From the NCBI GenBank assembly GCA_002633025.1, contig NMRB01001996.1, positions 19,727-83,726 on the forward strand: a stretch of DNA of 64,000 nt, written 5' to 3'. The notes under the pieces are model-generated. The model did no database searches. It saw only the letters and a list, made by a program, of their open reading frames with translations, and had not been told where the DNA came from. A program made the position numbers and the translations under genes. The first letter of the stretch is position 1. Every line of letters starts with the position of its first letter. This DNA comes from Notospermus geniculatus. Its lineage: Eukaryota; Nemertea; Pilidiophora; Heteronemertea; Lineidae. Positions 20,031-31,435 of this stretch are shown here, piece after piece.

Positions 20031-20476
20031 GAACTATACAAGCTCGATTATTGTTCCTCTCCAGAAACTCTTAAGGTATTAACGGCGTTTGATATAACTG
20101 AGGTTAGGAACACATAAGTTGTACGGGAGTCACTGTTCCACACGCAGGAATCAAAACCTGTTCCGAGGTTATGCTTTGTCCAGGTTTTAGAAGGAACCAC
20201 CCCAAGTCGGTTGATACGTGCATGTACTAATATAGGAATAAAATGACCTCGGAGAGTAATTTGATTCCTCGCGGTGTGTGTACTGTGTTTTCAGAAGGCA
20301 CTTGTAAGACGAACGTGTAGCCAGTAGATGCTAAACTCCCTCGTCACGAATAGAAATGGGTATCATGTTTGTAGCGTCGTATTTCTATATCTTGAAACTT
20401 TGCATTCGGCAAAATAAGCCGAAATCTACTGTAGATGCCTAGCAGTAATCAGTCCTGAAGGTGTAACGTGTCTTAA

Positions 20477-21160
20477 AGGAGCAGGGTATTGGATCTCAAA
20501 TGCGTTATTTGACTGCCGACTAGACTGGTCCCCGGTCTATAAATATAAAATATATAGACCGGTACTGCCTGCGAGTTTCATGGCGTTGATTGGTCCAATT
20601 CGAAAACCAACGGACTTGCCACAATCGGTTGGAAAATCAGCCATGTGTCATTCGCTATGGCACTTTTTAAGGCTTTTGCATGCATTGGTTTCAAGGACCC
20701 ATACTCAGTCTTTCGTCTGGCATTGATTATCGCTAAGGCACGCTTTGTAGCAAGCGAAAAGCGATATTTATTCTCTGCAATGTTGATATTTACCAGCCGC
20801 CGCCATGATTCCTCGTTACAACTGGTATCCGGTCCTTCATCATGTGGCTGTACGTGTTCTAAGTACAGTCATGACTGGATACTAGTCACTTCCGGCGGCA
20901 GCCAGATTTCTGCCGTCCTCAGTAGCCAGGACCGATCCTCCGCTACATCCAGCCCGCCAGCGCCACCAGCGGAGGATCGGGTACCAATCTAACTGCCGAC
21001 GTATAGGGAGCCACCTAGCGGCAGTAAGACGAATTACAAGAGTGCATTACAAAATGTACGCAGTAAATCGGGTCATTCGCCGAAACGTAGTTAGACTCTC
21101 GGGTTGGAGAGTGGCGCGGTGGCGCCGGCTGTCGAGAAAAAGCGGCAATACCGTGGTCCT
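20477..21160. mobile_element. GGAGCACGG MITE carrying a 480 bp insert
   Basis: TTAA at 20473-20476 and 21161-21164. It is interrupted at 20521, with ACTGCCGAC at 20512-20520 and again at 20992-21000. The insert has imperfect TAGACTGGTCCCCGGTC ends (right end GGGTACCAATCTA) and begins with a CCGGTCTATAAATATAAAAT palindrome. The 9 bp repeat is a likely target duplication. Confidence 0.75.
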
Positions 21161-21246
21161 TTAAACCGAGCCTAGTGGAATTTTCCCGCTAGTTACCCAA
21201 TTTCTAAAATTACATGTATTCTGTATGTAGGCCTACTTACCTGTAA

Positions 21247-22312
21247 TGCCCGCTGTGCACGATCAATTTTTTCATCCAATTTTCTGAATATGCTCAATAA
21301 AGGCCTACATGTACAGTCATTGACATTAGTTTATCTACACCTACTACCTTGAATATTTCAAATGCTGCTGGGCCAATTTTAACACGGTTTGTACCACATG
21401 AAAGTATATAACCTTGGTCATATTTCTGCATCAAAATTTTGGAAATTTGGAAATATCATAATTATGTAATAGCTCATTAGAAACCCCCCTAAAAATCAAC
21501 ATTTTTATTATGGAATTTTTTTGTGACTTTTGTTACAGTTTTGATAGAATGGAACTTTCTAAGGATTTTGGGCTTTGTTTCATCAAAATATCTCAAGTGG
21601 TTGCTGAGATATTTGAGATTATCAAAATTTTGATAGTTTGAGATTTTCGTATTTTTCAGGAAATTTTGATGTCATTAGTTAAAGCTAACCTCAGAATATG
21701 GGCTTACAAAATTTTGGAACTTTTTGCTTTAACTGGGCCGAGATATTCATATTTTCAGAATATCAATATGTTGATATGCTAAACTCTTTAACTTAAGACA
21801 GCTGTAACTTCCAACCAGTTTACGATGAAAGTTCCAAATCTTCATTCTCTTACGTTTCTAGGTGAGCTCTGTCTACTAATATCAAATTTTTTTGAAAAAT
21901 TGGAAATTCTCAAAATATCGAAATTGTGATAATCTCAAATATCTCAGCAACCACTCAAGATATTATGACGAAACAGAGCTCAAAATCCTTAGAAACTTTC
22001 AGTCTATCAACCCTGTAACAAAAGTCACAAAAAAATTCCATAATAAAAATGTTGATTTTTAGTGGTTCTTCTAATGAGGTGTTACATAATTATGATATTT
22101 CCAAATTTCCAAAAGTTTGATGCAGAAATATGACCAAGGTTATATACTTTGATGTGGTACAAACCGTGTTAAAATTGGCCCAGTAGTATTTGAAATATTC
22201 AAGGTAGTAGGTGTAGATAAACTAATGTCAATGACTGTACATGCGGGTTTATACACTGAAGCCCCAATTGGCCCAAAAAATTGGTGAAAAATTTGATCGT
22301 GTACAGCGGGGA
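21247..22312. mobile_element. GCCCGCTGTRCACGATC MITE, host of a fold-back
   Basis: Ends TGCCCGCTGTGCACGATC and GATCGTGTACAGCGGGGA are flanked by TAA (21244-21246 and 22313-22315). It is split by the 924 bp element at 21314-22237. Confidence 0.7.
21314..22237. mobile_element. 924 bp Tc1/mariner-type fold-back
   Basis: CAGTCATTGACATTAG and its inverse begin arms of about 370 bp, with a spacer of about 200 bp. TA flanks both sides, matching Tc1/mariner insertion. The arms pair well (GGTCATATTTCTGCATCAAA and inverse), so single-stranded DNA or transcripts would fold completely. Fragments lie at 55828-55985 and 56745-56875. Confidence 0.8.
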
Positions 22313-22369
22313 TAAGGCATTAAGCCGGACAATAGGGAGGTTGAGATCTCCGACTTATCGCGTATCCTT

Positions 22370-22690
22370 CTTATACACGCTTCCTATAATTGTGCTGCCC
22401 CCTTTTAATGGACTTAGAATCAACAGCAAGTGACGGAAATGGAGGATTTGCTGCTGCTGATCATGATCATGAACGTAGGCCTAGGCCACACGACCTACCG
22501 CCGGTAGCCGTGTAGTAGGCCTAGGCTAGTACATGTAGTAGGCCTAGCCTGCACATCTTATGCCTACAATTCGTACAGGTGTAACGTCGGTAGGCCTAGC
22601 AGGCGACCGGCAACCTCAGCCCGAGTTAGCCTTAGTTACATGTGCACTGGCACTGCAGTGCATGCAATGCCAAACGACGACATGACGTCG
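22370..22690. repeat. dispersed repeat pair member with short ORF start
   Basis: About 300 bp shared with 32705-33000. Both copies keep an ATG followed by an acidic residue pair and LLLLIMIM, then GTAGGCCTAG. This could be a small exon with a GT donor or only conserved repeat sequence. Confidence 0.55.
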
Positions 22691-22741
22691 ACGAATTCCG
22701 CTCTGTATTCATCAAAGAAATGAAACAACACAGTCACTTAA

Positions 22742-23554
22742 AGATAATATACCCCGGATTCCTTGTTTACTGTTATTGTTGACAAGCTCTTATGTTTACA
22801 AACACTGCAGCGTAGAATTAATTACTCAAATCTCCGCTGTGGCGCTCATCAATGAAATGACGTCACTACTATCATGACTAGGCCTTATGTCTGACTGTGT
22901 TTGCTGATAAGTACCACTCGAAGAAGGATTCCGAGAACTGTCAGCACTTCTGGGGCTGTCGAATGTAGGAATGCAGGAAAAGATATCTGTCAGCATCCAA
23001 GCAGAGACTTTGGATACTTTCCGAGGGGGATTCTGTAGGCCTGAATGCTCGGGAATGTGTTCGCCTGAAGTATCCCTGCGTAGGTACATCGTGTACATCT
23101 ACTTGTACATCATATCTACATTGTATGTGTCAGTGTCCATTGCCGCTGCAGTTGGTCGACGGCATTGCTGGCAAATCTTGTTGCATCAAGCAGCCAAACT
23201 GCAAACCTCTCGTCATCAACATATCACATTGCTTGTTTTCTTCCCCTACACCGTTAGAATGTCGCGTTTGAAAGCCTTAAACCTAGGCCTACTTGGCAGG
23301 CCTATTTCAACGCCTTCTCTAATCCATTTTGATTTCAAAGCGAGAACAAACATGGCGGCGTTATATTCACGAAGTAGCCAATCAGACAGAGGCAAGCTGC
23401 GCTGTTGATGTTAAAACTAGTGGCCTTCAGCGCATGTCAACACAACAATGATTTTATGAATGGATCGGGCCACGTGATGTAAACAATGACATCATCTTTG
23501 TTGATAAACATTGCGAATTTCGTGGCCCGCGAAATAACTCGGGGTATATTATCT
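22742..23554. mobile_element. 813 bp TTAA-flanked element
   Basis: Ends AGATAATATACCCCG and CGGGGTATATTATCT lie between TTAA at 22738-22741 and 23555-23558. The inside has no transposase; one minus-strand open frame (22826-23098, 90 aa, serine-rich, ending MSATAEI) is of unknown meaning. Confidence 0.7.
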
Positions 23555-24360
23555 TTAAGTGCCATTGAATTACATGTCAGTACTTGTTGACAACCATATG
23601 TGAACATTGATCTAAAAACCTAGGCCTACCAAGAAACTGTGAAAGTGAAATTCCATGTTTGCACGGTTGTTATGGCAGCCTCCTCCATTTACGTCACTTC
23701 CTGTTGTTTTTACGAAGCGTGTATACCACTTCTTCATAGCTGTCCGCTGATCTCATGTTTCTTCCCACACATAGCGTCAAGTCATTCCACAATGAATTTC
23801 CCTATAAAAACCTGTGTTGTATGAAGATGTAACACTTTTGATCAAAGAAAGTGTTTGATAAACAACATCCCATTAATTTGGGCCTATTCCTTTACATGTA
23901 TGTACAATTTTAATAAGCTTGATGAAGGAGTGTGTAAAAAGTAAAACACTATTTATATATNGGTGGGAATCGTGGTCGCGCTGCAGCGTGATATCAAGTG
24001 GCAGTTGAAATCAACGTCTACAACAATAGTTTACTTGTGAAGATTACAACAATCGCGGCTAACCGAAGCCACCCGAAGATAAGAGACTTTAGCACGTCTG
24101 ATTTCAAAAAAGCGTCAATCGTTAAAAAGCGTCATTTTGAAATGACCTGTCCAAATGCATTCTCTATCATCTTATCTACTACATACCTGAACTGAATGTC
24201 AAGCTATGCAGGCGTTTGTGGCGCCGAAAATGACATATAATGCAGGTAGGCATGGCAGGCCTGCCATTAGGGCTGTCGAGAGAAGGTAAATTTCGGTCTA
24301 AAATTGCCTGTAAAATCGTTAAACGTGAGTATGACACAGTGAATTCTTGCATCTTTATAA

Positions 24361-24710
24361 TTGACAAAAATTGTATAAATTTACGGTGAGAAGTTTCCGT
24401 CCCCTCCACGCAGGATTGTAGGTGTTTTCTGCCAAAACAAATATTGTACATGTATTTTGTACAGTCATTGCGCGGTTTGGCGCGACAAAGTCACGTGCAC
24501 GTATCGACCACGGTACAGCGTGACGGCCCAGTCTGATTATGGCGAGACAGCGTTCCTAAGCCTTTCAGAATGGCGCATGGCCTGCCCAAGGCATGGACAA
24601 AGTGTCTTTGACACCCGCGGCACTTGCCAATGTGCCACTCGTTGTTGATGCTTCCAATTATCTCTGCCATGATCATCATCGTCGGATAGGTCTTTGTAAC
24701 TGTAGCCTGG
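24361..24710. repeat. repeat that supplied the N-terminus of GPCR copy 1
   Basis: 24361-24535 matches 5689-5860, and 24535-24710 matches the complement of 1-155. Three partial copies in one window show it is dispersed. One minus-strand frame (24179-24451, 90 aa) includes the region; no known domain is seen. Confidence 0.65.
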
Positions 24711-24915
24711 TAAGTGGATTTGGCTACTGATAAATGGATAAAAAGGGGAATCCTTGGCTTGCGTCGAATACGAGATCACGTTTGCCACAAGTACTAATTA
24801 AGGAGAGATTGTCCCATAACACAGCTGTTTCACCCAAAAGGACACAAAAATCAGCTGCACGTGGTGGCCTTGGGCTAAAGATTGAAGAGCCGAGTGACTG
24901 AACCGTGAAGGCATG

Positions 24916-25013
24916 GGTCCATATTCATAAACATACTTAAGTCAAAGTGTGGTACTTATCTTTTGTGTTGAACAAAATATAAGTATCACACTTAGACTTA
25001 AGTAGTTTTATGA
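24916..25013. mobile_element. hairpin MITE, ATTCATAAAAC ends
   Basis: Near-perfect palindrome around TACTTAAGTCTAAGTGTGATAC with a TTGTGTTGAACAA centre. A near-identical copy lies at 52882-52989. Confidence 0.8.
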
Positions 25014-25130
25014 CAACTACCGTCGTTCTAAAGGAGTTTTAAAGCCAGCAGCACACACCAGGCGATACAGACTGGTTCCCATCGTTGCGCGCCAGTCCAG
25101 CGGCGCTTCACTAGACTGGTTCCCGTCTTT

Positions 25131-25625
25131 GCCGCACCACTCCAGCGGCGTTCCGCTAAACAAAGTGGAATGAGCGCCGCGGCAGTGGAGCGGCAAAGAT
25201 GGGAACCAGTCACAGGCGATATCGCCAGGGATCGACTTGCGAGCCACCGCAGACAAGGCGACGCCCTTCTTGTGTCTGCAGAGCACGGCTTCTCTTCCAA
25301 CAACTCTGTCAATAGCCCCTTTTCCGCTGACGCTAGACGCACAGATTGACGGCAAAACTCAATGCGGTAGGGGTGTTTTCAAAGTCGACTGACCCAATGC
25401 TGCTGGACTCGTCAATCAGCCGGGTCAGTCGACTCTAAAATCACCCCTACCGCATTGAGATTTGCCGTCAATGTGGGCCTGTCTTTAACGGCCTGCTCGG
25501 TCCGCATAAAGCATGCCGTGCTCGGCCCGGGTCGAGCACGGATAAACTGTGCTAGTAGAAAAGGGTTTTATGTCGCCTGCTGCTCGGTAGTCCCCTGTTC
25601 CATGGAGGCTGCCGTTATTGAAACC
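25131..25625. repeat. dispersed repeat, copy B (uninterrupted)
   Basis: Counterpart of 2192-2940 that lacks the AGGGCCG MITE, giving the empty TAA site at 25543-25545. It contains a self-complementary stretch at about 25345-25472 (CTCAATGCGGTAGGGGTG and inverse). Confidence 0.8.
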
Positions 25626-25629
25626 ATGT

Positions 25630-26410
25630 GATATGAGCACAAATGCTGATTGGCTTTCCTATCGCTTCTCGCCATCGCCGTTCCCAGCACACCAGGCAAT
25701 ATGCTCGGCGACAAGCGATTCCTCTCGCCACAAAATCTAACATGTTAGATACTGGACGACAATCGCTGGCGAGAAGATTCAACGGATCGCTTTCCAGTGT
25801 ACACCTGGCGTCATTAGACGATTTTGCTCGCTGGCGACAAGATCGAACGTTTGCGATATCGCCTGTTGAGTAAACTGGTTCAGGGGCGTACGCTGGGGGG
25901 GGGGGGNCCCCCCCCGCAGCAGCAGGAGATTTCCGCTCTGGGCTAGCAGAAAAAATCAACCTTGTAATCATGTAAATTTTGGCTAAGAATAGTACTGAAA
26001 TCACGTCTCGGAGCATCTACATTCCAAAATTTTCTGGGGGAGGTCCCCCCAACCCCCCCCTTCGGAGCGCACTTGCTCTTCAGCAAATTTCAGGCCTAGG
26101 CTGCAGGAGTTCCGCTTTCACAAAAATGTGAACCTCCCCAGGCTCAGACCAGCGTACGCCCATGTCGTTCCCATCTTTGCCGCGCTGGACTCCCGCGGAG
26201 AGTAGCGCCGTGGAGCGGCAAAGACGGGAACCTGTCTGCAGATGTCGTTTGAAGAATGGCCAGGGCATTTGTACTTAGCCTACTTGCCGCGCTGTGGCGC
26301 GGAAGGTATTTTTTGTCACTCTGTGCGGTGGGGTAATGGGCATAGGTCAGCTTTAAGGTGGAGCAATCTAAAACGTGGAATCATCGCTGACGGCATGCCA
26401 GATTGGGCAA
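25630..26410. repeat. duplicon 3' flank, unit 5, with MITE insert
   Basis: Same flank as units 3, 4 and 6. It is interrupted at about 25881-26164 by an element with CAGGGGCGTACGC and GCGTACGCCC ends, a poly-G/poly-C run and one unresolved base. Confidence 0.7.
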
Positions 26411-27496
26411 CTAGTTGCGGCTAGATTTGCGAGTATTGGACGAAAAACGAAATAGCCCCCTTAAACCAGCTCTAAACTGTCTACTTGTAGCGCTGTATAT
26501 GAAAATGTTCACGAAAGCATTCAACTGAAACAAAAAATGGGAAATGTAATACAGGCAATACCAACTATAGTATAAAATCGTTCCCTTTACCGGCGAGACC
26601 GATAAGTAACTAAGAATTAGGGAGCTTATTTGGAATAAAGCATCGGGCGTTTCCAGGACAATGAATAATATTACAACTCCTAACACCATCGTTGTGGCTG
26701 TGTCGGCCTGTTTCGTACGGATGCCTGAATTGAGCTTCATTTGGTCCTGACTTCGCTTTCTGAGAGTAGCTATCACGCGGATGGTAATTACCAAAAGAAA
26801 GGAGATGGGAATAATTGAATTCATAACCACGTGCATGATACTAAGATATCCGGTGTTGTATGCAAGATTATTGTATAACGCGGAACGGCGCTCTTTCGGC
26901 CGCGTTCTTTCCACACAAGGATCGTATTTATAGTAGACTGTATAACCAAATATGATTGGGACGCGGTACACACATGAACCGAGAAGTATACAGGCGACAG
27001 AAATATATGCATTGCGGTTTGTACAAAATACAGCAGCCTGTAGTGGCCTGCACACAGCTATGTACCGCTCCAAGGCAACGTACATAACAAGATAGATAGA
27101 CGAAGTCTTTGCAAACCGAAGGATGGCGTAAAGATACCCATAGGCCAAGTTGTGAAATTCCATGAAGGTATTCATCAACACGAAGTGATAATGCATTCGT
27201 TTCATTGTATTACGGAAAAATTCCATGATCAAATTGATGCTGTCCACGACGGCTAATGCTCGGAATAAGATACATCTCGATGTGTAAGGCCTTTCTTTCG
27301 TGAAGACTACGAAGGCCAAAGAATTCCCGACGAGGCCCAGGGGCACGATCAGCAGCATCATCGGCCCTTGGAGAATGAATTTAAGATGGGTGATCAGACC
27401 GTCAATGGTCTTCAGTCTGTACCCAGACAAACATTTGAACTCACGAAGCGATGTTGTTAAATTCAGTTGCAATGCTTTCGTCATATTCGAATCCAT
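26411..27496 (-). CDS. GPCR copy 5: intact FMRFamide-receptor-like GPCR
   Basis: 361 aa from MDSN, the start all intact copies share. TM1 about 43-66, TM2 76-96, TM3 116-141, ERY 143-145, TM4 163-184, TM5 215-240, TM6 268-293, TM7 312-336. Glycosylation sites are NMT at 4 and NLT at 12. C22 and C194 are the only clear extracellular cysteines; the usual TM3 cysteine position is tyrosine (Y119). E282-T-P284 replaces the CWxP motif, and N330-I-F-I-Y replaces NPxxY, as in FMRFamide-receptor relatives. ECL2 has CVERTRPKERRS. The flank contains an unusually long MITE chain (28060-29123). Confidence 0.85.
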   Translation of the reverse strand: MDSNMTKALQLNLTTSLREFKCLSGYRLKTIDGLITHLKFILQGPMMLLIVPLGLVGNSLAFVVFTKERPYTSRCILFRALAVVDSINLIMEFFRNTMKRMHYHFVLMNTFMEFHNLAYGYLYAILRFAKTSSIYLVMYVALERYIAVCRPLQAAVFCTNRNAYISVACILLGSCVYRVPIIFGYTVYYKYDPCVERTRPKERRSALYNNLAYNTGYLSIMHVVMNSIIPISFLLVITIRVIATLRKRSQDQMKLNSGIRTKQADTATTMVLGVVILFIVLETPDALFQISSLILSYLSVSPVKGTILYYSWYCLYYISHFLFQLNAFVNIFIYSATSRQFRAGLRGLFRFSSNTRKSSRN

Positions 27497-28055
27497 TTTG
27501 GAACCAAGAACTATACAAGCTCGATGATTTTTCCTCTCCAGAAATTCTTAAGATATCAATGGGCATGAAATAATAACAGGTTTATACGGTGCAAGACACA
27601 GCTTCCTACCAGTCTCGAACCCGCGGTTCGAGTCCGAACTCGAACACAGCGGCGTGTGATAACTGCGGATAGGAACACCAGTTATTACCGGCGTCACTGT
27701 ACCAACTGGGGAATCAAAACCAGATTCGATGTTATATTTGTCCGGGTTTGAGAATGAACCACCCCATGTCGGTTGATACTAAAAGAGAACAAAAATAACC
27801 TTGAAAAATAAGTTGATTCCCCACGATGTGTAGGCCTACTGTGTATTCACTTGACACCTGTAAGACGGTCGGTAGCGGTACATGTTACTCCCTCACGAGA
27901 GATGTGGTTCATGTTTGTAGACATACCTTGAATTTTTTTCTATTGTTTGAAATCTGCAAAATAACCTTTTAAAAATGAAATACTATGCCACTTGCCCGGA
28001 TTTTTGAAACCATCTGCTTACTCGTTAAGATTAAAATTTCATACTCTACTGTGTC
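27497..28055. repeat. duplicon 5' flank, unit 5
   Basis: Aligns with 14906-15429 (unit 2) and, beyond the replaced tract, with 5861-6250 (unit 1). It would contain the promoter; I cannot point to a convincing TATA box. Confidence 0.7.
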
Positions 28056-28253
28056 TTAAAGGGACTCTAGGGGCAGCATGCTATTTGGCTACTAACAGTA
28101 CAGCCACTACACAACAGGTGGCGCTAGTAACCATGAACTCATGAATTGTGGATAAAATGCTGACCAAATTGATCAAATAAATGTACTTCAAAAATGATGC
28201 CAAAGTTGGATCTCATGACACCAATTCTGTGTTAGTACTTGTAATCATATCAA

Positions 28254-28376
28254 TAGTGAGCTTCTGCAAGCGCCCGGTTAGGCTCTGCGACTACGTTTAT
28301 CTATTGTGCGAGTGCACCCAAACAATAGATAAACGTAGTCGTATGGCCTAACCGGGCGCTTGCAGAAGCTCACTAA
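28254..28376. mobile_element. palindromic MITE, GCAAGCGCCCGGTTAGG arms
   Basis: Nearly perfect arms containing GCAAGCGCCCGGTTAGG and TTTATCTATTGTG around a short ACCCAAA centre. Two further copies lie at 46541-46668 and 46721-46848. Confidence 0.8.
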
Positions 28377-28381
28377 TATCA

Positions 28382-28860
28382 TAAAGGAATCAACCATAAA
28401 GGTTCAACTTAAAAATTTAGCATTTTATGAATGTGGACGGTATCCCTTTAAACCTCAACAGATTTGCATTCTGACTCTTCCATATGATAGGCGAGACCCT
28501 TCTGCACCTTTACTGCAAATTTTGTTGAATTCCGACTAGTTGATCTTATGATAACAAAATACTGAAATAATGAGAACCCCACGAACGATGTGAGCGCAGG
28601 GTCATCTGTGTACATTTGAATAGGTTAACGTACATTTGCACGTGGAACGCTGATTGTGCTGAATATAGCTCTGTTATCCTCAAAAATGGAATTCAAAGCA
28701 TCAAGTTGACAGGTTCATGTACCCCTTCACCACAAAAAAAGTTGAAGCGCCTACCTATTACGTAAAGCTATAATTCAGGCATTGAGAGACATCTGGTGGC
28801 AACGCATGAAGTGTATCCCTCAGTAAGCTCAACGTTCGCAGTTAAACCTTTATGCTAAAT
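28382..28860. mobile_element. AAAGGAATCAA-ended repeat, copy 1
   Basis: About 450 bp matching 47589-48045. In the other copy both ends read TAAAGGAATCAAACA and inverse, so it is probably a MITE; here the right end is eroded. Confidence 0.65.
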
Positions 28861-28912
28861 ATGCACCACAATATCACTATGCCCTAAAAAGCTACCTCTA
28901 GAGGCCCTTTAA

Positions 28913-29123
28913 AGGAGCACGGTATGTGATCTCTTAGCGTTATATTGCCTGCCGACGTAGAGGGGCCACCTAGCTGCAGCAAAACGCACTACAAAAACAT
29001 TTGAAAATCTACGTAGTACATCGGGTCCATTCGCCGACTAGTTAGTCCCTGGGGTTGGAGAGTGGCGCGCACGGCGAAAGTGGCGCCGGCTGTCATGAAA
29101 AGTGACAATAATACCGGGCTCCT
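28913..29123. mobile_element. GGAGCACGG MITE, intact
   Basis: 211 bp between TTAA at 28909-28912 (shared with the CTCTAGAGG MITE) and 29124-29127. Confidence 0.8.
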
Positions 29124-29309
29124 TTAAGCCGCGCACGGGATTTTCCCGCCAGTTTTCGATTTTATGAATATACATGATGGAATTTCAAGTTTCACGTTGT
29201 GATACGTTCTGTACTATATACATTACAGAGGCCTACTGACTACCTGCGTAGTGCCTCGAACGTGTATATTAGAACTAAAGAACAGAAGCGTGGAAATATC
29301 ATGTGATGG

Positions 29310-29525
29310 AGTTTCTTCAATGACATCACAGTGGTCACGTGACTGCAAATAATCGGCCGTTTTGGCCGTCAAATGGCCGGCGACGACGTCTAAACTACGT
29401 CATGACATTTTGACGTCACGATCTCTGTGTTGACGCTGTGTTGATTCCGTGATGACGCTTGACATATTGACAGCCAATATGGCGGCATCGCGTCGTCATG
29501 GGAATGTGACGTCATACAGCGTGTT
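29310..29525. mobile_element. CRE-rich MITE, copy 1
   Basis: Same family as 57170-57552 and 58540-58768: repeated GACGTC words, GGTCACGTGA near the left end, ATCGGCC, and GTGACGTCA near the right. The ends are more diverged than in the other two copies. Confidence 0.7.
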
Positions 29526-29619
29526 AGTTCATGAACAAAATCGAATTTTGACAACACTCCACTTCAAAATCTCTGCATCATTATTCATGAGGTTACCACA
29601 ATGAGTTTCTAGAAGTTAA

Positions 29620-29880
29620 AGCCACGCTGTATTGAATTTTACGATATTTTCAAAATGTTAAGAGAGTGCACATAGAGGTTTCATAGCCTCATTAGGTGCC
29701 CAAAATGCTTGCCTCCATACCAACTTCAGAGAATCAAGGCCTAGTTTTCAGCACAGATTAGAAAAAAAACGACAGGGAGAGCTCTAATGTATTCAGATGG
29801 AGCGTAGTGCATTTACACTACACTGACGTCGAGAATCGCGGCGATGATTTGTGCTTTTCAAATTCAATACAGTGGGGCGT
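29620..29880. mobile_element. AGCCNCNCTGTATTGAATT MITE, copy 2
   Basis: Inverse of 15434-15683 with TTAA flanks. It interrupts a repeat that is continuous near 46940-46990. Confidence 0.75.
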
Positions 29881-29924
29881 TAAAAGATCTGGACTTGATG
29901 CTATTTCATCTGTAATTTATCGGA

Positions 29925-30110
29925 GATCACCTGCGGCGATGGTATCGCCATCGAATGAAGAAATCATCATTTTAATCAAAGACTCTTAATCGAGCAATAA
30001 AATTCAACTTAACGCTTCATTTTGAGATAACGAACATGACGAACAAGATAATAACGCTGACGTATGAGGAGAAAATGTTGAATTTGAAGAAGCTGTCTTC
30101 TTTTAAAGGG
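29925..30110. repeat. dispersed repeat, paired with 47020-47205
   Basis: Shares AATCATCATTTTAATCAAAG and ACTCTTAATCGAGCAATAAA with 47020-47205. It is followed by a TTAAAGGGAGACTCC end of another element. Confidence 0.6.
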
Positions 30111-30789
30111 AGACTCCACTCATTGTAAGCTTTTGAATTTTTATCAATCCACAGAGACTAATGCCATGAATTGTTATGTCACATCCAAGGTACAAAAAGC
30201 ACAAAATTGACACACAAAATGATAATAAACAAGAAGTCAATCGCCAGAATTCACGAATTTTCGACCCCAACCGGGGTCTTTCAAGTGGAACTTTACAATC
30301 TGAAACTCTAGAAAAGACTGAGCTGAAACCCGAATGTAGAACTACATTGCCTGTGTAGACAGGACAAACAAGCAATTCAGGAAAGAATAGCGACCAAGCC
30401 CCACGGGTGGCCGCTGGACAATAATTAAGGAGAAACTAATTCAGCTGAAAAGAAGGGTTGAATAACTGCAGGGCCTCTCAGCCTGACCACAAGCAGAGTG
30501 TAAGCAACTGGCGCAGAGCTTCATTTGGCTGAAAGAAAGTTTATAAATTAATAAATATGACATGTGTAATACATAACAAGCACAAAGCGAAAAGATGCAC
30601 AAAGGTAAAGGAATATAAAGGAAGTCAACTTCCAGATTTGTAGGAAAAAAACAGAATGGATAATGCAAATCACTGAGCAATGAGAAGAATAAGGCGATGA
30701 GGATTAGAGCAAAAAAGGGGGGAAAGGGGAGGGAAAAAACAAGGCCTAGACCAGAAGGGGAGCCACAGTGCCCTCCGCAACTGGAAAAC

Positions 30790-31435
30790 NNNNNNNNNNN
30801 NNNNNNNNNNNNNNNNNNNNNNNNNNNNNNNNNNNNNNNNNNNNNNNNNNNNNNNNNNNNNNNNNNNNNNNNNNNNNNNNNNNNNNNNNNNNNNNNNNNN
30901 NNNNNNNNNNNNNNNNNNNNNNNNNNNNNNNNNNNNNNNNNNNNNNNNNNNNNNNNNNNNNNNNNNNNNNNNNNNNNNNNNNNNNNNNNNNNNNNNNNNN
31001 NNNNNNNNNNNNNNNNNNNNNNNNNNNNNNNNNNNNNNNNNNNNNNNNNNNNNNNNNNNNNNNNNNNNNNNNNNNNNNNNNNNNNNNNNNNNNNNNNNNN
31101 NNNNNNNNNNNNNNNNNNNNNNNNNNNNNNNNNNNNNNNNNNNNNNNNNNNNNNNNNNNNNNNNNNNNNNNNNNNNNNNNNNNNNNNNNNNNNNNNNNNN
31201 NNNNNNNNNNNNNNNNNNNNNNNNNNNNNNNNNNNNNNNNNNNNNNNNNNNNNNNNNNNNNNNNNNNNNNNNNNNNNNNNNNNNNNNNNNNNNNNNNNNN
31301 NNNNNNNNNNNNNNNNNNNNNNNNNNNNNNNNNNNNNNNNNNNNNNNNNNNNNNNNNNNNNNNNNNNNNNNNNNNNNNNNNNNNNNNNNNNNNNNNNNNN
31401 NNNNNNNNNNNNNNNNNNNNNNNNNNNNNNNNNNN
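30790..31435. other. assembly gap (N)
   Basis: About 646 unresolved bases. Single N positions also occur at 23961, 25907, 45702, 50295 and 56743. Frames across the gap are meaningless. Confidence 1.

Larger units (their letters stand above)
28060..28908. mobile_element. CTCTAGAGG MITE with nested inserts
   Basis: Ends AGGGACTCTAGGGG and CTCTAGAGGCCCT; TTAA at 28056-28059 and 28909-28912. Compared with 15688-15894 it is interrupted after ATCATATCAATA by a hairpin (28254-28376) and a 450 bp repeat. Confidence 0.8.
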
